Position numbers and translations under genes: made by a program
From: Carbonactinospora thermoautotrophica
Lineage (GTDB): Bacteria > Actinomycetota > Actinomycetes > Streptomycetales > Carbonactinosporaceae
Length of the DNA stretch: 64,000 bases
Direction: 5' to 3'
Assembly (NCBI RefSeq): GCF_001543895.1
Contig: NZ_JYIJ01000016.1
Span: 1 to 64,000, forward strand
The notes under the pieces: generated by a model
What the model was told of the DNA's origin: nothing
The model's input: the letters and a program-made list of their open reading frames with translations, nothing else
The model's database searches: none
Shown here: positions 1 through 8,671 of the stretch, one piece after another
Numbering within the stretch: the first letter of the stretch is position 1
Layout: each line of letters opens with the position of its first letter

Positions 1-1
1 C

Positions 2-58
2 GACTCCCACCGCCTCGCCGAAGCCCTCGCCGGCAAGGGGGTGGTCCCGTTGAACTGA
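2..58 (+). CDS. C-terminal end of an unidentified gene (partial)
   Basis: An open frame enters from the left edge and ends at a TGA at 56-58. The 18 visible residues end in AGKGVVPLN and use almost only G/C at third positions, as real genes here do. Too little is visible to name it. It reads toward, and is convergent with, the minus-strand helicase gene that ends at 646. Confidence 0.4.
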   Translation, partial: DSHRLAEALAGKGVVPLN

Positions 59-645
59 CACCCACCGGGACACCAGCCGACCACCCACCCGGACTTCCGG
101 CGACCGCCAGCCCGGACACCTCACGACCACCCACCCGCAGATCTCAATGACCGTTGACAGGCAACGTCGGAAACGACTCAGGTTCGGGTGGGTTCGCCCC
201 CCTTGGGAGGGTGGGGGCTGCCCGATGGCAGGGACGCCGCCCTTGAGGGGGCGTGACCGTGGTGACATGGCGCGTCGCAGGGAGCCGGTCGGGCGGAGTG
301 CCAGGCGAGCCGGGCAGTCAGGGTCCGCTCAGCTCGTGGCGGGCTGACCTGTCCGCCGCCGCGAGGCCGGTACGTCTCCGAAATCGTCGCCGATCCCTGT
401 CCGCCGGCCAGGGGTTCGGGCCGCCCGGGTGGTTCCCCGGCGGCCAGCCTGGCCGAGGGCAGGACCGGTAAAGCCACGGCAGACCAACACCAGCCGCCCG
501 GTCCCGGACGGTCCTGCACCGCCGCGCCACGCCGAGCCGCCGGTCGGGCTCGTTCCGCGTGGGCCGGCCAGAACTCCTCTTCACCCCCAGGCGCTCGCCG
601 GCTGCCCGGACAGCTGCTCAGGACGCGGGCGGGCGCGGTTACGGT
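59..645. other. Intergenic region between convergent genes
   Basis: I see no convincing gene on either strand: open frames here are short and lack a ribosome-binding site or a recognisable motif. The stretch around 190-250 is very rich in G runs and C runs (for example CGCCC near TTGAG and GGGGCG at about 238-252) and could fold into weak hairpins, so it may hold the terminator(s) of the convergent flanking genes. Confidence 0.4.
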
Positions 646-3600
646 TCAGAGGAGCCGCAACTGGCGTACCCGGTTACGGGGCTTTTCCCGGGCGGAGCCC
701 AGCGGGGTGACCAGCGAGGTGTCGATCGCGCGTAGGAACGGCGAGGGCTGCACTGCCCGCCGTGTCCCCTGGCGGGTGCGTTCACGGGCGTAGCTGAGGT
801 ACAGGCAGGACTGGGCGCGAGTCATGCCGACGAAGAAGAGCCGACGCTCCTCCCGGATCTCCTCCTCGTCCTGCTCGTTCGGGCTTCCCGCCGAACCGGG
901 CCAGCGGAGCGGCAGCAGTCCATCCTCGCACCCGACCAGGAACACGACCGGGAACTCCAGGCCCTTGGCGGCGTGCAGGGTGAGCAGCGAGATCCGGTCA
1001 GCGCGCGGGTCCCAGGTGTCGATCTCCACGCCGAGGGCGAGCTCGGCCTGGAACCGGTCCAGGTCGGTGCCGCAGCGCTCGGCGAGCGGGGCCAGCAGGT
1101 CGGCTGCGGCGCGCAGCCGGCTCACCCGCTCCTCGGTCGGCGTGTCGGCCCACGCGAGGGAGACCTCGGTGTCGTCGATCGCCAGCTGCACCGCGGTGCG
1201 CAGCGCCCCGGTCACCGGCCCGGGCGACGACGCGTACACCTCCCCCACGCGCCGTGCCAGCTCGGTGATCTCGAGCCGGTCCGTGAGCCGGGTGTGCGCA
1301 CGCTTCTCGCACGGCATGCCGGCCCGCGCGAACGCCTCGAGCAGCGGCTGCGCCTGGGCATCGGTCCGGTACAGGACGGCGATGTCGGCGAACGAGAGCC
1401 GCCCGTGCCCGGCGAACGTCTCGACGGCACCGGAGTCGAACGAGTGGAACGACGACCCGCCGAGCAGGGCGTCGATGGTCCGGACGACGAACTCGGCCTC
1501 GTCCTGCTCGTTCGCCGCCTCGTACCGTCCCACGACGGTGTGCTGGTCGTCGGCGCGCACCGCTTCGAGCCGCCGGTCACGGACCAGGGTCGTGGGCGCG
1601 ATGGCCTGGAGCGCGCCTGCCACGATCCGCGCCGCGGACCGGTAGTTGCGGGTGAGCTGCACGACGCGGGCCGTCGGGAAGTCCTGCTGGAACCGCAGGA
1701 AGAACCCCACGTCCGCACCCCGGAACCGATAGATGGCCTGATCCGGGTCGCCGATCGCGCACAGGTTGGCGTCCGGGGCGGTGAGCAGGCGCAGCAGGCG
1801 GTACTGCAGCTCGTCGACGTCCTGGTACTCGTCGACGGAGATCCACGGGTAGCGCGCCCGGTACGCGGCGGCCAGCTCCAGGTCCGAACCGAGCAGCGTC
1901 ACCGGGATCGTGATCAGGTCGTCGAAGTCGACCTGGTCGCGGGCGCGCAGCGCCTTGTCGTACTGGTCGAGCAGCTCGGCGGCATCCGGCGGGGGCGCCT
2001 CCCCCAGGGCCCGGGCCCGCTTGGCGGCTGACACCGCCTCCAGGGCCTTGCGGGCCTCGCTGCGCCGGTTCTCCCCCAGCAGGTCGGCCAGGAGCGCCAG
2101 CCGGCCGGCCTCGTCGGCGATGCCGACCGTCTCGCCGAGGCCGAGCCTCGCGGCCTGCTCGCGGACGATCCGCAGGCCGAGCCCGTGGAAGGTGGTGACG
2201 GTGATCCGGTCTGCGGCGTCCGGGACGAGCGCGGCGAGCCGTTCCTGCATCTCCTGCGCGGCCCGCCGGGTGAAGGTGACCGCCAGGCACTCCTCCGGTC
2301 GGGCTGTCCCGGTGGCGACCAGGTGCGCGATCCGGTGTGTCAGGGTGCGCGTCTTGCCGGTGCCGGGGCCGGCGATGATCAGCAACGGCCCGGAGGTCAC
2401 CGAAGCCGCGGCCCGCTGGTCAGGGTCGAGTGCGCCCAGCAGGGTCCCGTCCCCGGCCGCGGGCGTCGCCGCGGATTCGGTGCCCGACTCCAGCTCGGGT
2501 GTCAGCGGCGGCGGGTCCTGCGCGGCGGCCTTCTTCCGCTGTCGCTTCCCGGGCCGTTCGGCGACCAGCCCGGCCGGGTCGAACAGGGTCGGGACCGTGC
2601 CGGGGGATTCCAGTTCCCCGGGCTCGAAGAGTCGGATGACCCCGTACTCCCCGTCGTAGCCGGCCTCGCGGATCACCTGCCCGCGCCGCAGCCGGTCGAT
2701 CGCCTCCGCGAGCAGTGGCGAGCCGGCCCGCCCGATCTCGTCCAGCGGCACCTCGTTGAGGATCCCGAGCTCGGGACCGAGCTTGGCGACCAGGTCGGCG
2801 ACCTCCCCGAGGACCGCCTTGCTCTTCGGGCCGACGTCCAGCAGCTCGCTCACGATCTCCGGCAGCGGGACCAGGCTGCGGTAGTCGGCGGCGCCCTCGG
2901 GACGTACGCCCGCGGGCCGGTCCGCGAGTTCCTCGACCCGGGCGAGCACGCCGACGGTCAGCGGCTTGCCGCAGACCGGGCAGCGGCCCCCGTATCGGCG
3001 GGTCTCGGCCGGCTCGAGCCGGACATCGCACTTGCGGTGCCCGTCCAGGTGGTACTTGCCCTCCTCGGGGAAGAATTCCACGGTCCCGCCGTACCCCTCG
3101 CCGGTCTGGAGCGCCCGGCGCATCGCGAAGTAGTCCAGCTCGGTGTCGAACACGCAGGCCTCGCGTCCCAGCATGGGCGGGGAGTGAGCGTCGGAGTTGC
3201 TGACCAGCCGGTAGCGGTCGAGCGCCGAGAGCCGCCAGTTCATCTCGGGATCGGAGGACAGCCCGGTCTCCAGCGCGAAGATGTGGTCGGCGAGGTCCGC
3301 GTAGCAGTCCGCGACCGCGTCGAACCCCGACTTCGAGCCCAGGACCGCGAACCAGGGCGTCCAGATGTGGGCCGGCACGAGGTAGGAGGCCTCGCCGGAC
3401 TCCAGGGTGATCTCCAGCAGGTCACGCGAGTCCAGGCCGAGGATCGGGCGGCCGTCGGACCGGATGTTGCCGATACGCTCCAGCCGCCGGTTGATCGCCG
3501 CAGCGGTGTCCAGGTCCGGCACGTAGATCAGGTGGTGAACCTTGCGGGTCTTGTCACCCCGCTTGTAGATCGTGCTGACCTCGACCGAGAGCATGAACCG

Positions 3601-3858
3601 GACCGGCGTCCGGCAGGTCGGGGGCAGCGTGCGCAGGATCTGCCGGTCCAGGTCGTCGCGCAGCTTGTACAGCCCGGGCTCGGCCGGCACCAGGTTCTCC
3701 CGCAGGTGTTCGTACCACGCGGGGTGCGTGAAGTCGCCAGTGCCGATGACCATGATGCCCTTGCGCCGCGCCCACCAGGCCAGATGCTCCAGATCACAGT
3801 CCTTGCTACAGGCGCGGGAGTACTTGGAGTGGATGTGGAGGTCGGCGTAGAAGCGCAC
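646..3858 (-). CDS. PHP domain-UvrD helicase fusion protein
   Basis: About 1070 residues in two parts. Residues 1-300 are a PHP-type metal-dependent domain: the start RFYADLHIHSKYSR carries the HxH metal motif (residues 8-10), and NSDAHS lies at 221-226; a CPVCG zinc-ribbon half follows at 293-297. Residues 470-1070 are a superfamily 1A UvrD/PcrA-type helicase: Walker A AGPGTGKT at 496-503, Walker B DEYQD at 676-680, and TLHAAKGLEFPVVFL near the C-terminus. This fusion is a known actinobacterial architecture; a role in DNA repair or replication is inferred from the helicase part. I chose the GTG at 3858 because the conserved PHP motif begins there; a GTG 24 bases upstream (3882) is possible. 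The open frame runs on to 4566 but that extension does not look coding in this frame. Confidence 0.9.
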   Translation of the reverse strand: MRFYADLHIHSKYSRACSKDCDLEHLAWWARRKGIMVIGTGDFTHPAWYEHLRENLVPAEPGLYKLRDDLDRQILRTLPPTCRTPVRFMLSVEVSTIYKRGDKTRKVHHLIYVPDLDTAAAINRRLERIGNIRSDGRPILGLDSRDLLEITLESGEASYLVPAHIWTPWFAVLGSKSGFDAVADCYADLADHIFALETGLSSDPEMNWRLSALDRYRLVSNSDAHSPPMLGREACVFDTELDYFAMRRALQTGEGYGGTVEFFPEEGKYHLDGHRKCDVRLEPAETRRYGGRCPVCGKPLTVGVLARVEELADRPAGVRPEGAADYRSLVPLPEIVSELLDVGPKSKAVLGEVADLVAKLGPELGILNEVPLDEIGRAGSPLLAEAIDRLRRGQVIREAGYDGEYGVIRLFEPGELESPGTVPTLFDPAGLVAERPGKRQRKKAAAQDPPPLTPELESGTESAATPAAGDGTLLGALDPDQRAAASVTSGPLLIIAGPGTGKTRTLTHRIAHLVATGTARPEECLAVTFTRRAAQEMQERLAALVPDAADRITVTTFHGLGLRIVREQAARLGLGETVGIADEAGRLALLADLLGENRRSEARKALEAVSAAKRARALGEAPPPDAAELLDQYDKALRARDQVDFDDLITIPVTLLGSDLELAAAYRARYPWISVDEYQDVDELQYRLLRLLTAPDANLCAIGDPDQAIYRFRGADVGFFLRFQQDFPTARVVQLTRNYRSAARIVAGALQAIAPTTLVRDRRLEAVRADDQHTVVGRYEAANEQDEAEFVVRTIDALLGGSSFHSFDSGAVETFAGHGRLSFADIAVLYRTDAQAQPLLEAFARAGMPCEKRAHTRLTDRLEITELARRVGEVYASSPGPVTGALRTAVQLAIDDTEVSLAWADTPTEERVSRLRAAADLLAPLAERCGTDLDRFQAELALGVEIDTWDPRADRISLLTLHAAKGLEFPVVFLVGCEDGLLPLRWPGSAGSPNEQDEEEIREERRLFFVGMTRAQSCLYLSYARERTRQGTRRAVQPSPFLRAIDTSLVTPLGSAREKPRNRVRQLRLL

Positions 3859-4702
3859 AAGCCAGATCTTGTCACGATCCACCGCCAGCACGCGCCTCGG
3901 GCGGGTGGCGCGGCCGGGTACCGGCCCCGCCTGCCGCACGCCCAGCGTCTTCAGGGAATACCCCCCTCCCGGGGGCTCCCCCGCGATCATCGTCGCAGAG
4001 CGGGCGGGGGGAACGCCACCAGAAGCGCGCGGGTTGTGGATAACCCGGCCGGATCCACCCGGATTCACCCGAAGAGGTGACCCTAAGGGCCTGTCACCAG
4101 GCCTGCGGGGCGTCCAACGCGACCGCCCGTGACCAGACGACGGTCCATGGCGGGGTGGCTGCCCCTCACCAGCTCCCGGTCGCGCAGCGCGGTCCGCGTG
4201 CCCGCGGGCATGACCGGCTGCCCGTCCACGGTGAAGCCTGGAGGGAACCAGGTCGTCCGGGACGGGCGGGAAGCGCCCGAGGGCGGGCCCCTGGCTGCGC
4301 TCGCGGCCGGCGATCCCGGCAGCCCGGGCTGCTCCAGCCGCGGAGCACGGCAGCGAGGCACCGCCGACAGCCCGGGCGGCGCGCCCTCGGCGTCGTACCC
4401 GCCTCAGGTGGCGCCCACGTCCAGCATGGTGGCCCGGAACGTGAACACCGTGGCTCGGCAGAAATCGGCGGCGCGGAAGGGTGACCTGAGCGCCAGCCGC
4501 CGCTGCTGGGCGAAGGCCACCACCTCCCCCATCGGCGCGCCCGAGTCGACGGCGATCGCCACTCACCGGTTGGCCATCGTGTTCTTCCCCATGAGGCCCG
4601 GAACCGCGCCGAGGCCTGCAGTCGTTCCACCCCCGACCCCCGTGTGGATCGAAGCCGTGCCGAGCGTGCGGACACAGCCCCAGGGCAGGAGCGATATCGC
4701 GA
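3859..4702. other. Long gap with possible decayed coding sequence
   Basis: No intact gene is evident in these 844 bases. On the minus strand, one frame between about 4662 and 4083 reads as coding-like blocks broken by stops: a block ending GLMGKNTMANR then TGA (4565-4563), a block from VAIAVDSGAPMGEVV to ATMLDVGAT then TGA, and a third containing FTVDGQPVMPAGTRTALRD. All three use G/C-ending codons almost throughout. I do not recognise the protein. The blocks could be remnants of one gene lost by point mutations, or chance open frame in GC-rich DNA. Confidence 0.35.
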
Positions 4703-5029
4703 TCAGCCGTCGAACCCGGGCTTGTCCGCGGGGAGCTCCAGATCGGTCTTGGCGAGCTCCTCGATGTTCACGTCCTTGAACGTCACGACCTTGACGTTCT
4801 TGACGAAACGCGCGGGCCGGTACATGTCCCACACCCACGCGTCGGACATGGTCACCTCGAAGTAGACCTCGCCGTCGACGGAGTGCACATCCAGCTTGTA
4901 ATGGTTGGCCAGGTAGAACCGCCGCTCCGTCTCGATCACGTACGAGAAGAGCCCCACGACGTCGCGGTACTCCTTGTAGAGCTGGAGCTCCATCTCCGTC
5001 TCGTACTTCTCGAGATCTTCGGCGCTCAT
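4703..5029 (-). CDS. DUF2469 family protein
   Basis: 108 residues, starting MSAEDLEKYETEMELQLYKE, matching the small, acidic DUF2469 family found next to rnhB in Actinobacteria. It has no signal peptide or membrane segment and is probably cytosolic; its function is unknown. A GGGAGC ribosome-binding site lies 7-8 bases before the ATG at 5029. It is the last gene of the minus-strand run that begins at the lepB cluster, 51 bases after the rnhB stop, so it is probably co-transcribed with rnhB. Confidence 0.9.
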   Translation of the reverse strand: MSAEDLEKYETEMELQLYKEYRDVVGLFSYVIETERRFYLANHYKLDVHSVDGEVYFEVTMSDAWVWDMYRPARFVKNVKVVTFKDVNIEELAKTDLELPADKPGFDG

Positions 5030-5080
5030 CGTGCCGCTCCCCTTCTGACTCCTTCACGTCCCCAGCCCGAGGACGGCCGG

Positions 5081-5803
5081 TTACGCGATCTCAGGCACGA
5101 ACTCATTGTCCCGCACCTTGGACGTCTCCACACCGTCCATGACATCACCTGCCGGCTTCAGCCGCGCGGCGCGGGCCACGTTCACGTAGCGCATCCGGTG
5201 CTCCGGACACGGGCCATGCTCCTGCAGCGCCCGCTGGTGGTCGGCGGTCACGTACCCCTTGTGGACGGCGAAGCCGTACCGCGGGTACCGGGCGTCCAGC
5301 TCGGTCATGATCCGGTCCCGGGTCACCTTGGCGACCACCGAGGCGGCGGCCACACAGGCGGCCACCTGGTCGCCCTTCCAGATCGCGAGGCCGGGCACGT
5401 CGAGCCCAGGCACCGGGAAGCCGTCGCTCAGCACGTACGCGGGCCGCACGGCCAGCCGGGCCAACGCCCGGCGCATCCCGGCCAGGTTGCACACGTGCAG
5501 CCCGGCACGGTCCAGCTCACCCGGCGGGATCACCACCACGCTCCATGCCACGGCCCGGCGCGTGATCTCCTCGTAAACCTCCTCGCGTGCGTTCGGGCTG
5601 AGCAGCTTGGAGTCGGTGAGCCCGTCGACCCGGCCACGCCGCGGCAGGATGACCGCGGCGACAACGAGAGGCCCGGCACACGCGCCGCGCCCCGCCTCGT
5701 CCACACCGGCCACTGGCGTGAACCCGCAGCGGGCGAGCGCACGCTCATACCCGTACAGCCCGGCGTCGCGCCGCAGCGCCACGCCCCGCGGCAGCGGGCT
5801 CAC
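5081..5803 (-). CDS. rnhB: Ribonuclease HII
   Basis: 240 residues. Cleaves the RNA strand of RNA-DNA hybrids, removing misincorporated ribonucleotides. The metal-binding acidic pair is in VAGVDEAGRG (D35, E36), followed by TDSKLL and a further conserved region WKGDQVAACVAAASVVAKVTRD in which the family's GD and SVVAKVTRD elements are seen. The GTG at 5803 is chosen because its GTGA overlaps the TGA of the upstream NUDIX gene, a typical coupled arrangement. Length is normal for the family. Confidence 0.95.
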   Translation of the reverse strand: MSPLPRGVALRRDAGLYGYERALARCGFTPVAGVDEAGRGACAGPLVVAAVILPRRGRVDGLTDSKLLSPNAREEVYEEITRRAVAWSVVVIPPGELDRAGLHVCNLAGMRRALARLAVRPAYVLSDGFPVPGLDVPGLAIWKGDQVAACVAAASVVAKVTRDRIMTELDARYPRYGFAVHKGYVTADHQRALQEHGPCPEHRMRYVNVARAARLKPAGDVMDGVETSKVRDNEFVPEIA

Positions 5804-6309
5804 CGGTCGCTCCTCGACTCCCCGAGCCAGCGCGGCCGGGCGGGCGGCCCGTCCCGGAGCAGCTCCGCGACCAGGTCCGCGAGCCCCTCCGGGAACACCG
5901 TCTCGTCGGTGCGCCGCAGCTCCTCCACCGTCCACCAGCGGTGCTGGCCCATGCACACGCGCTCGTACTCGGTGAACCCGCTGGTGTCCACCCGGGTGGT
6001 CCGGGTACGGGCCAGGTGATACGTCTCGTCGGCGAAGTACCGACGGCCGTCGAAAGTGAACCAGCAGTGCCGGGTCCAGATCACCGGACCGAACTCGGCG
6101 TCGGTGATGCCGGTCTCCTCGGCGAGTTCCCGGCGCGCGGCAGCCTCGCGGGTCTCCCCGTCGTCCAACCCGCCGCCGGGCGTGATCCACCAAGTCCCCG
6201 CTCCGCGGTCGCCGGGATCCCAGGTCCGGAACAGCAGGACCCGGTCCGCCGGGTCCAGGAGGACCACCCTCACCGACGGCCGTGCGATCCTGTCCATACC
6301 GCTGACCAT
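5800..6309 (-). CDS. NUDIX hydrolase
   Basis: 169 residues. The Nudix box is complete, spanning GGGLDDGETREAAARRELAE and on to ETGI (GX5EX7REUXEEXGU), with the REL and EE residues that bind metal. Members hydrolyse nucleoside diphosphates linked to another group; the substrate here cannot be told. It overlaps rnhB by four bases and lies 80 bases downstream of the nearest signal peptidase gene. A homologous NUDIX gene follows the signal peptidase cluster in Streptomyces. An alternative start is the second ATG (residue 5, MDRIARP). Confidence 0.9.
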   Translation of the reverse strand: MVSGMDRIARPSVRVVLLDPADRVLLFRTWDPGDRGAGTWWITPGGGLDDGETREAAARRELAEETGITDAEFGPVIWTRHCWFTFDGRRYFADETYHLARTRTTRVDTSGFTEYERVCMGQHRWWTVEELRRTDETVFPEGLADLVAELLRDGPPARPRWLGESRSDR

Positions 6310-6388
6310 CGACCCTTGAGCCTACGCCGCGGACCGCGCGGCCGGGGACCCGGACAGTGATTTGCCGCACCGGCTCTCGGCCCCGAGC

Positions 6389-7129
6389 TCAGCCGTCCTT
6401 GTTCAGGGCGGGCTGCTCGAAGGTGCTGGGCACGGGGAGCCAGCCGGCGTTCTCCGGCCGCCAGATCTTGACGAACGCCCGGCCGACCACGTTCTCCAGC
6501 GGGATCGTGCCGCCGCCCGGATCCGCCATGTGCTTGCTGGAGTCGAACGAGACGGCCCGGTGGTCGCCCATCACCCACAACCGCCCCTCGGGCACGACCA
6601 CGTCGAACCTCACGACGGCGGCCGGGTTTCCCGGGAAGACGTACGGCTCGTCCAGCGGCGCCCCGTTGACGGTCACCCGACCCTGGTCGTCGCAGCACCT
6701 GATCCGATCACCCGGCAGACCGATCACGCGCTTGATCAGGTACTTCTGGTCGGCCGCGGGCATCAGGCCGACGAACATGAGCACGTCCTGCACACCTCGC
6801 GCCACCGGGTTGGCCGGCCGGACCAGCGGGGTGGTCACCCAGCCACCGGGGTCCTTGAACACGATCACCTCGCCGCGCTCGACGTCCTCACCCAGCCAGC
6901 TGCCGAGTTTGTTCACCAGCACCCGGTCGCCGACCTGCAGCGTGTTCTCCATGGACCCCGACGGGATGGTGAACGCCTGGACCAGGAACGTCTTGATGAC
7001 AAACGCCAGCAGCAGCGCGATCGCGACCAGGATCGGCAGTTCGTACCAGAACGACCGCTGAGTCCTGTTCTTCGCCTTCTTCGCCGCGCCGGCTTCCAGG
7101 TTGTCGGCCGCTGCCGCCTGCTCGACCAA
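6389..7129 (-). CDS. lepB: Type I signal peptidase (copy 1)
   Basis: 246 residues. Removes signal peptides from exported proteins at the outer face of the membrane. One N-terminal membrane segment (about 31-50, LPILVAIALLLAFVIKTF) is followed by IPSGSMENTL with catalytic Ser59, and YLIKRVIGLPGD with the general-base Lys133; box E GDHRAVSFDSSKH is present. The TTG at 7129 is preferred: GGAGGA lies seven bases upstream, whereas the open frame extends further without a site. It is most like copy 2 and like the ruined copy just upstream. The C-terminal membrane segment of copy 2 is missing here. Confidence 0.92.
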   Translation of the reverse strand: MVEQAAAADNLEAGAAKKAKNRTQRSFWYELPILVAIALLLAFVIKTFLVQAFTIPSGSMENTLQVGDRVLVNKLGSWLGEDVERGEVIVFKDPGGWVTTPLVRPANPVARGVQDVLMFVGLMPAADQKYLIKRVIGLPGDRIRCCDDQGRVTVNGAPLDEPYVFPGNPAAVVRFDVVVPEGRLWVMGDHRAVSFDSSKHMADPGGGTIPLENVVGRAFVKIWRPENAGWLPVPSTFEQPALNKDG

Positions 7130-7419
7130 TCCGCTCTCCTCCGTCGTCGCCCCGGGACTCGCCGCCCTCCGGCAAGTGTGCAACGAAGCACGTCTGGGGC
7201 GGACACGGATGCTGCTCCGCACGGGGGGCGTGAGTCCCGCTCCTGAGCGAGAAGGACCAGGCAGGCAGCCTCGTTGTCGCGGCACCGGAAGTCACCAAGA
7301 TTTGGATCCATCCGGGTGACGGAGAAACCGTCAGGCGCGGCCGGCGACGCTGCCGGGTCATGCCATTGCCAGGCTGGTCGGGAGTCCTCAGTGCCCTCCA
7401 GGGTCCGCCACCCCCGACC

Positions 7420-7800
7420 GCCCGGGCGACACGAGCACGTCGAACTGCACGACGGCGGCCGGGGTGCGGAAATACGGCTCGTCCAGCGGCGCCCCGTGGA
7501 CGGTCACCCGACCCTGGTCGTCGCAGCACCTGACCCGATCGCGGCCGTTCACGCGCTTGATCAGGCCCTGCTGTCGGAGGACAGCGGCCCGACAGACACC
7601 AGCGTCTGCTCGCCGTAGCGCGGCACCGGGCGGTCTGCCATCCAGCCGCCGGGGATGACGACGCGCCGCGGTTCGGCCCCGAGCCCAGCTTGTCCCCGAG
7701 CGTCCGCTCGGGTGGTGTCCCCCTCGAGCCGGACAGGATCTCGAACGCCTGGGCCAGGAACGTCTTGACCAAACGACCAGCGGCGACCGTGAGCAGCGTC
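7420..7800 (-). pseudogene. Decayed signal peptidase gene
   Basis: Between the intact copies 1 and 2, the minus strand reads LVKTFLAQAFEILSGS at about 7780-7730, clearly the membrane-exit and catalytic-serine region of a signal peptidase (compare LVKTFLVQAFYIPSGS in copy 2). The Met after Ser is lost and frames shift soon after. Farther on, 7460-7560 is nearly identical at DNA level to copy 1 around its RVTVNGAPLDEPY segment (6640-6740), and 7435-7460 matches copy 1 just after its GDH motif. Large internal pieces are deleted, including most of the catalytic-lysine region. It begins almost exactly where copy 2 ends (stop at 7799), so it is a tandem duplicate that decayed. No product is expected. 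Confidence 0.85.
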
Positions 7801-8671
7801 AGGTCGGTGACCCTGATGCGCGGCACGCGGGCATGCGGTGTCGCAGCCGCCGGCGGAGCACCACGACCGGGAGCGCCCCGGCGAAGCCGAGGAGGACCGG
7901 CGCGACTGATCCGGCCCGGTCGGCGGAGGCCAGCGCGGCCTGCTTGAAGGTGTCCGGGACGGGCAGGCTGCGGATCCGGTCCAGCGGCCAGATGATCGCG
8001 AACGCCCGGCCGACCACCTTGTCCTCGGGGATCGTGCCCCCGCCCGGCTCACCCAGGTGCTTGCTGGAGTCGCCGGACACCTCCCGATGATCGCCCATCA
8101 CCCACAGCCGGCCCTCGGGCACGGTGACATCGAACGTGACCGTGGAGGACGGGTTGCCCGGGAAGACGTACGGCTCGTCCAGCGGCACCCCGTTGACAGT
8201 CACCCGACCCTGGGAGTCGCAACAGGCCACCCGGTCCCCACCGACCGCGATCACGCGCTTGATCAGGTCCTTCTGGCTGCTCGGCAGCAGGCCGAAGAAC
8301 ACGAACACGCTCTGGACGCCGCGCACCAGGGGGTTGGCCGGCGGCTCCGGCTCGGTCTGGAGCCAGCCACCGGGGTCGTCGAAGACGACGATCTCGCCGC
8401 GGTCGACGTCGTCGCCCAGCCAGTTGGCGAGCTTGTTCACCAGCACCCGGTCGCCGACCTGCAGCGTGTTCTCCATGGACCCGGACGGGATGTAGAACGC
8501 CTGGACCAGGAACGTCTTGACCAACAGCGCCAGCAGCAACGCGATCGCGACCAGGAACGGCAACTCATACCAGAAGGACCTCTCCTGCCCGCGGCCGTCC
8601 CTGTTCCGCTTCCCGGCCTGCTCCCGGTCGTTCTGCGGGGCATCGGCCCCGGTGTCCACGTCCTTGTCCAC
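7799..8671 (-). CDS. lepB: Type I signal peptidase (copy 2)
   Basis: 290 residues, the longest copy. Membrane segment at about 37-55, IPSGSMENTL with Ser65, DLIKRVIAVGGD with Lys138, and GDHREVSGDSSKH. A second hydrophobic stretch near the C-terminus (VAPVLLGFAGALPVVVL) followed by Arg/His-rich residues suggests that the chain ends back in the membrane, as in several Streptomyces signal peptidases. Its GTG (8669-8671) directly abuts the TAG of copy 3 (TAGGTG), with GGAG upstream, so the two are translationally coupled. Confidence 0.94.
   Translation of the reverse strand: MDKDVDTGADAPQNDREQAGKRNRDGRGQERSFWYELPFLVAIALLLALLVKTFLVQAFYIPSGSMENTLQVGDRVLVNKLANWLGDDVDRGEIVVFDDPGGWLQTEPEPPANPLVRGVQSVFVFFGLLPSSQKDLIKRVIAVGGDRVACCDSQGRVTVNGVPLDEPYVFPGNPSSTVTFDVTVPEGRLWVMGDHREVSGDSSKHLGEPGGGTIPEDKVVGRAFAIIWPLDRIRSLPVPDTFKQAALASADRAGSVAPVLLGFAGALPVVVLRRRLRHRMPACRASGSPT

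Noticed and set aside
2185-4080. Long plus-strand frame opposite the helicase gene
   Set aside because: Typical antisense shadow of a GC-rich gene (Gly/Arg/Val-rich, no motif, no ribosome-binding site). The same applies to the long plus-strand frames opposite glnD, smc, recG, the DAK2 gene, gltX and cimA.
3859-4566. An N-terminal extension that would make the PHP-UvrD protein 1306 residues long
   Set aside because: The extension is Arg/Gly/Ala-rich shadow sequence with no family match; the conserved PHP motif RFYADLHIHS begins right after a GTG at 3858.
5804-6370. An extended frame joining the NUDIX region to rnhB
   Set aside because: The real NUDIX gene lies there in another frame with a complete Nudix box, and RNase HII homology begins only after 5803.
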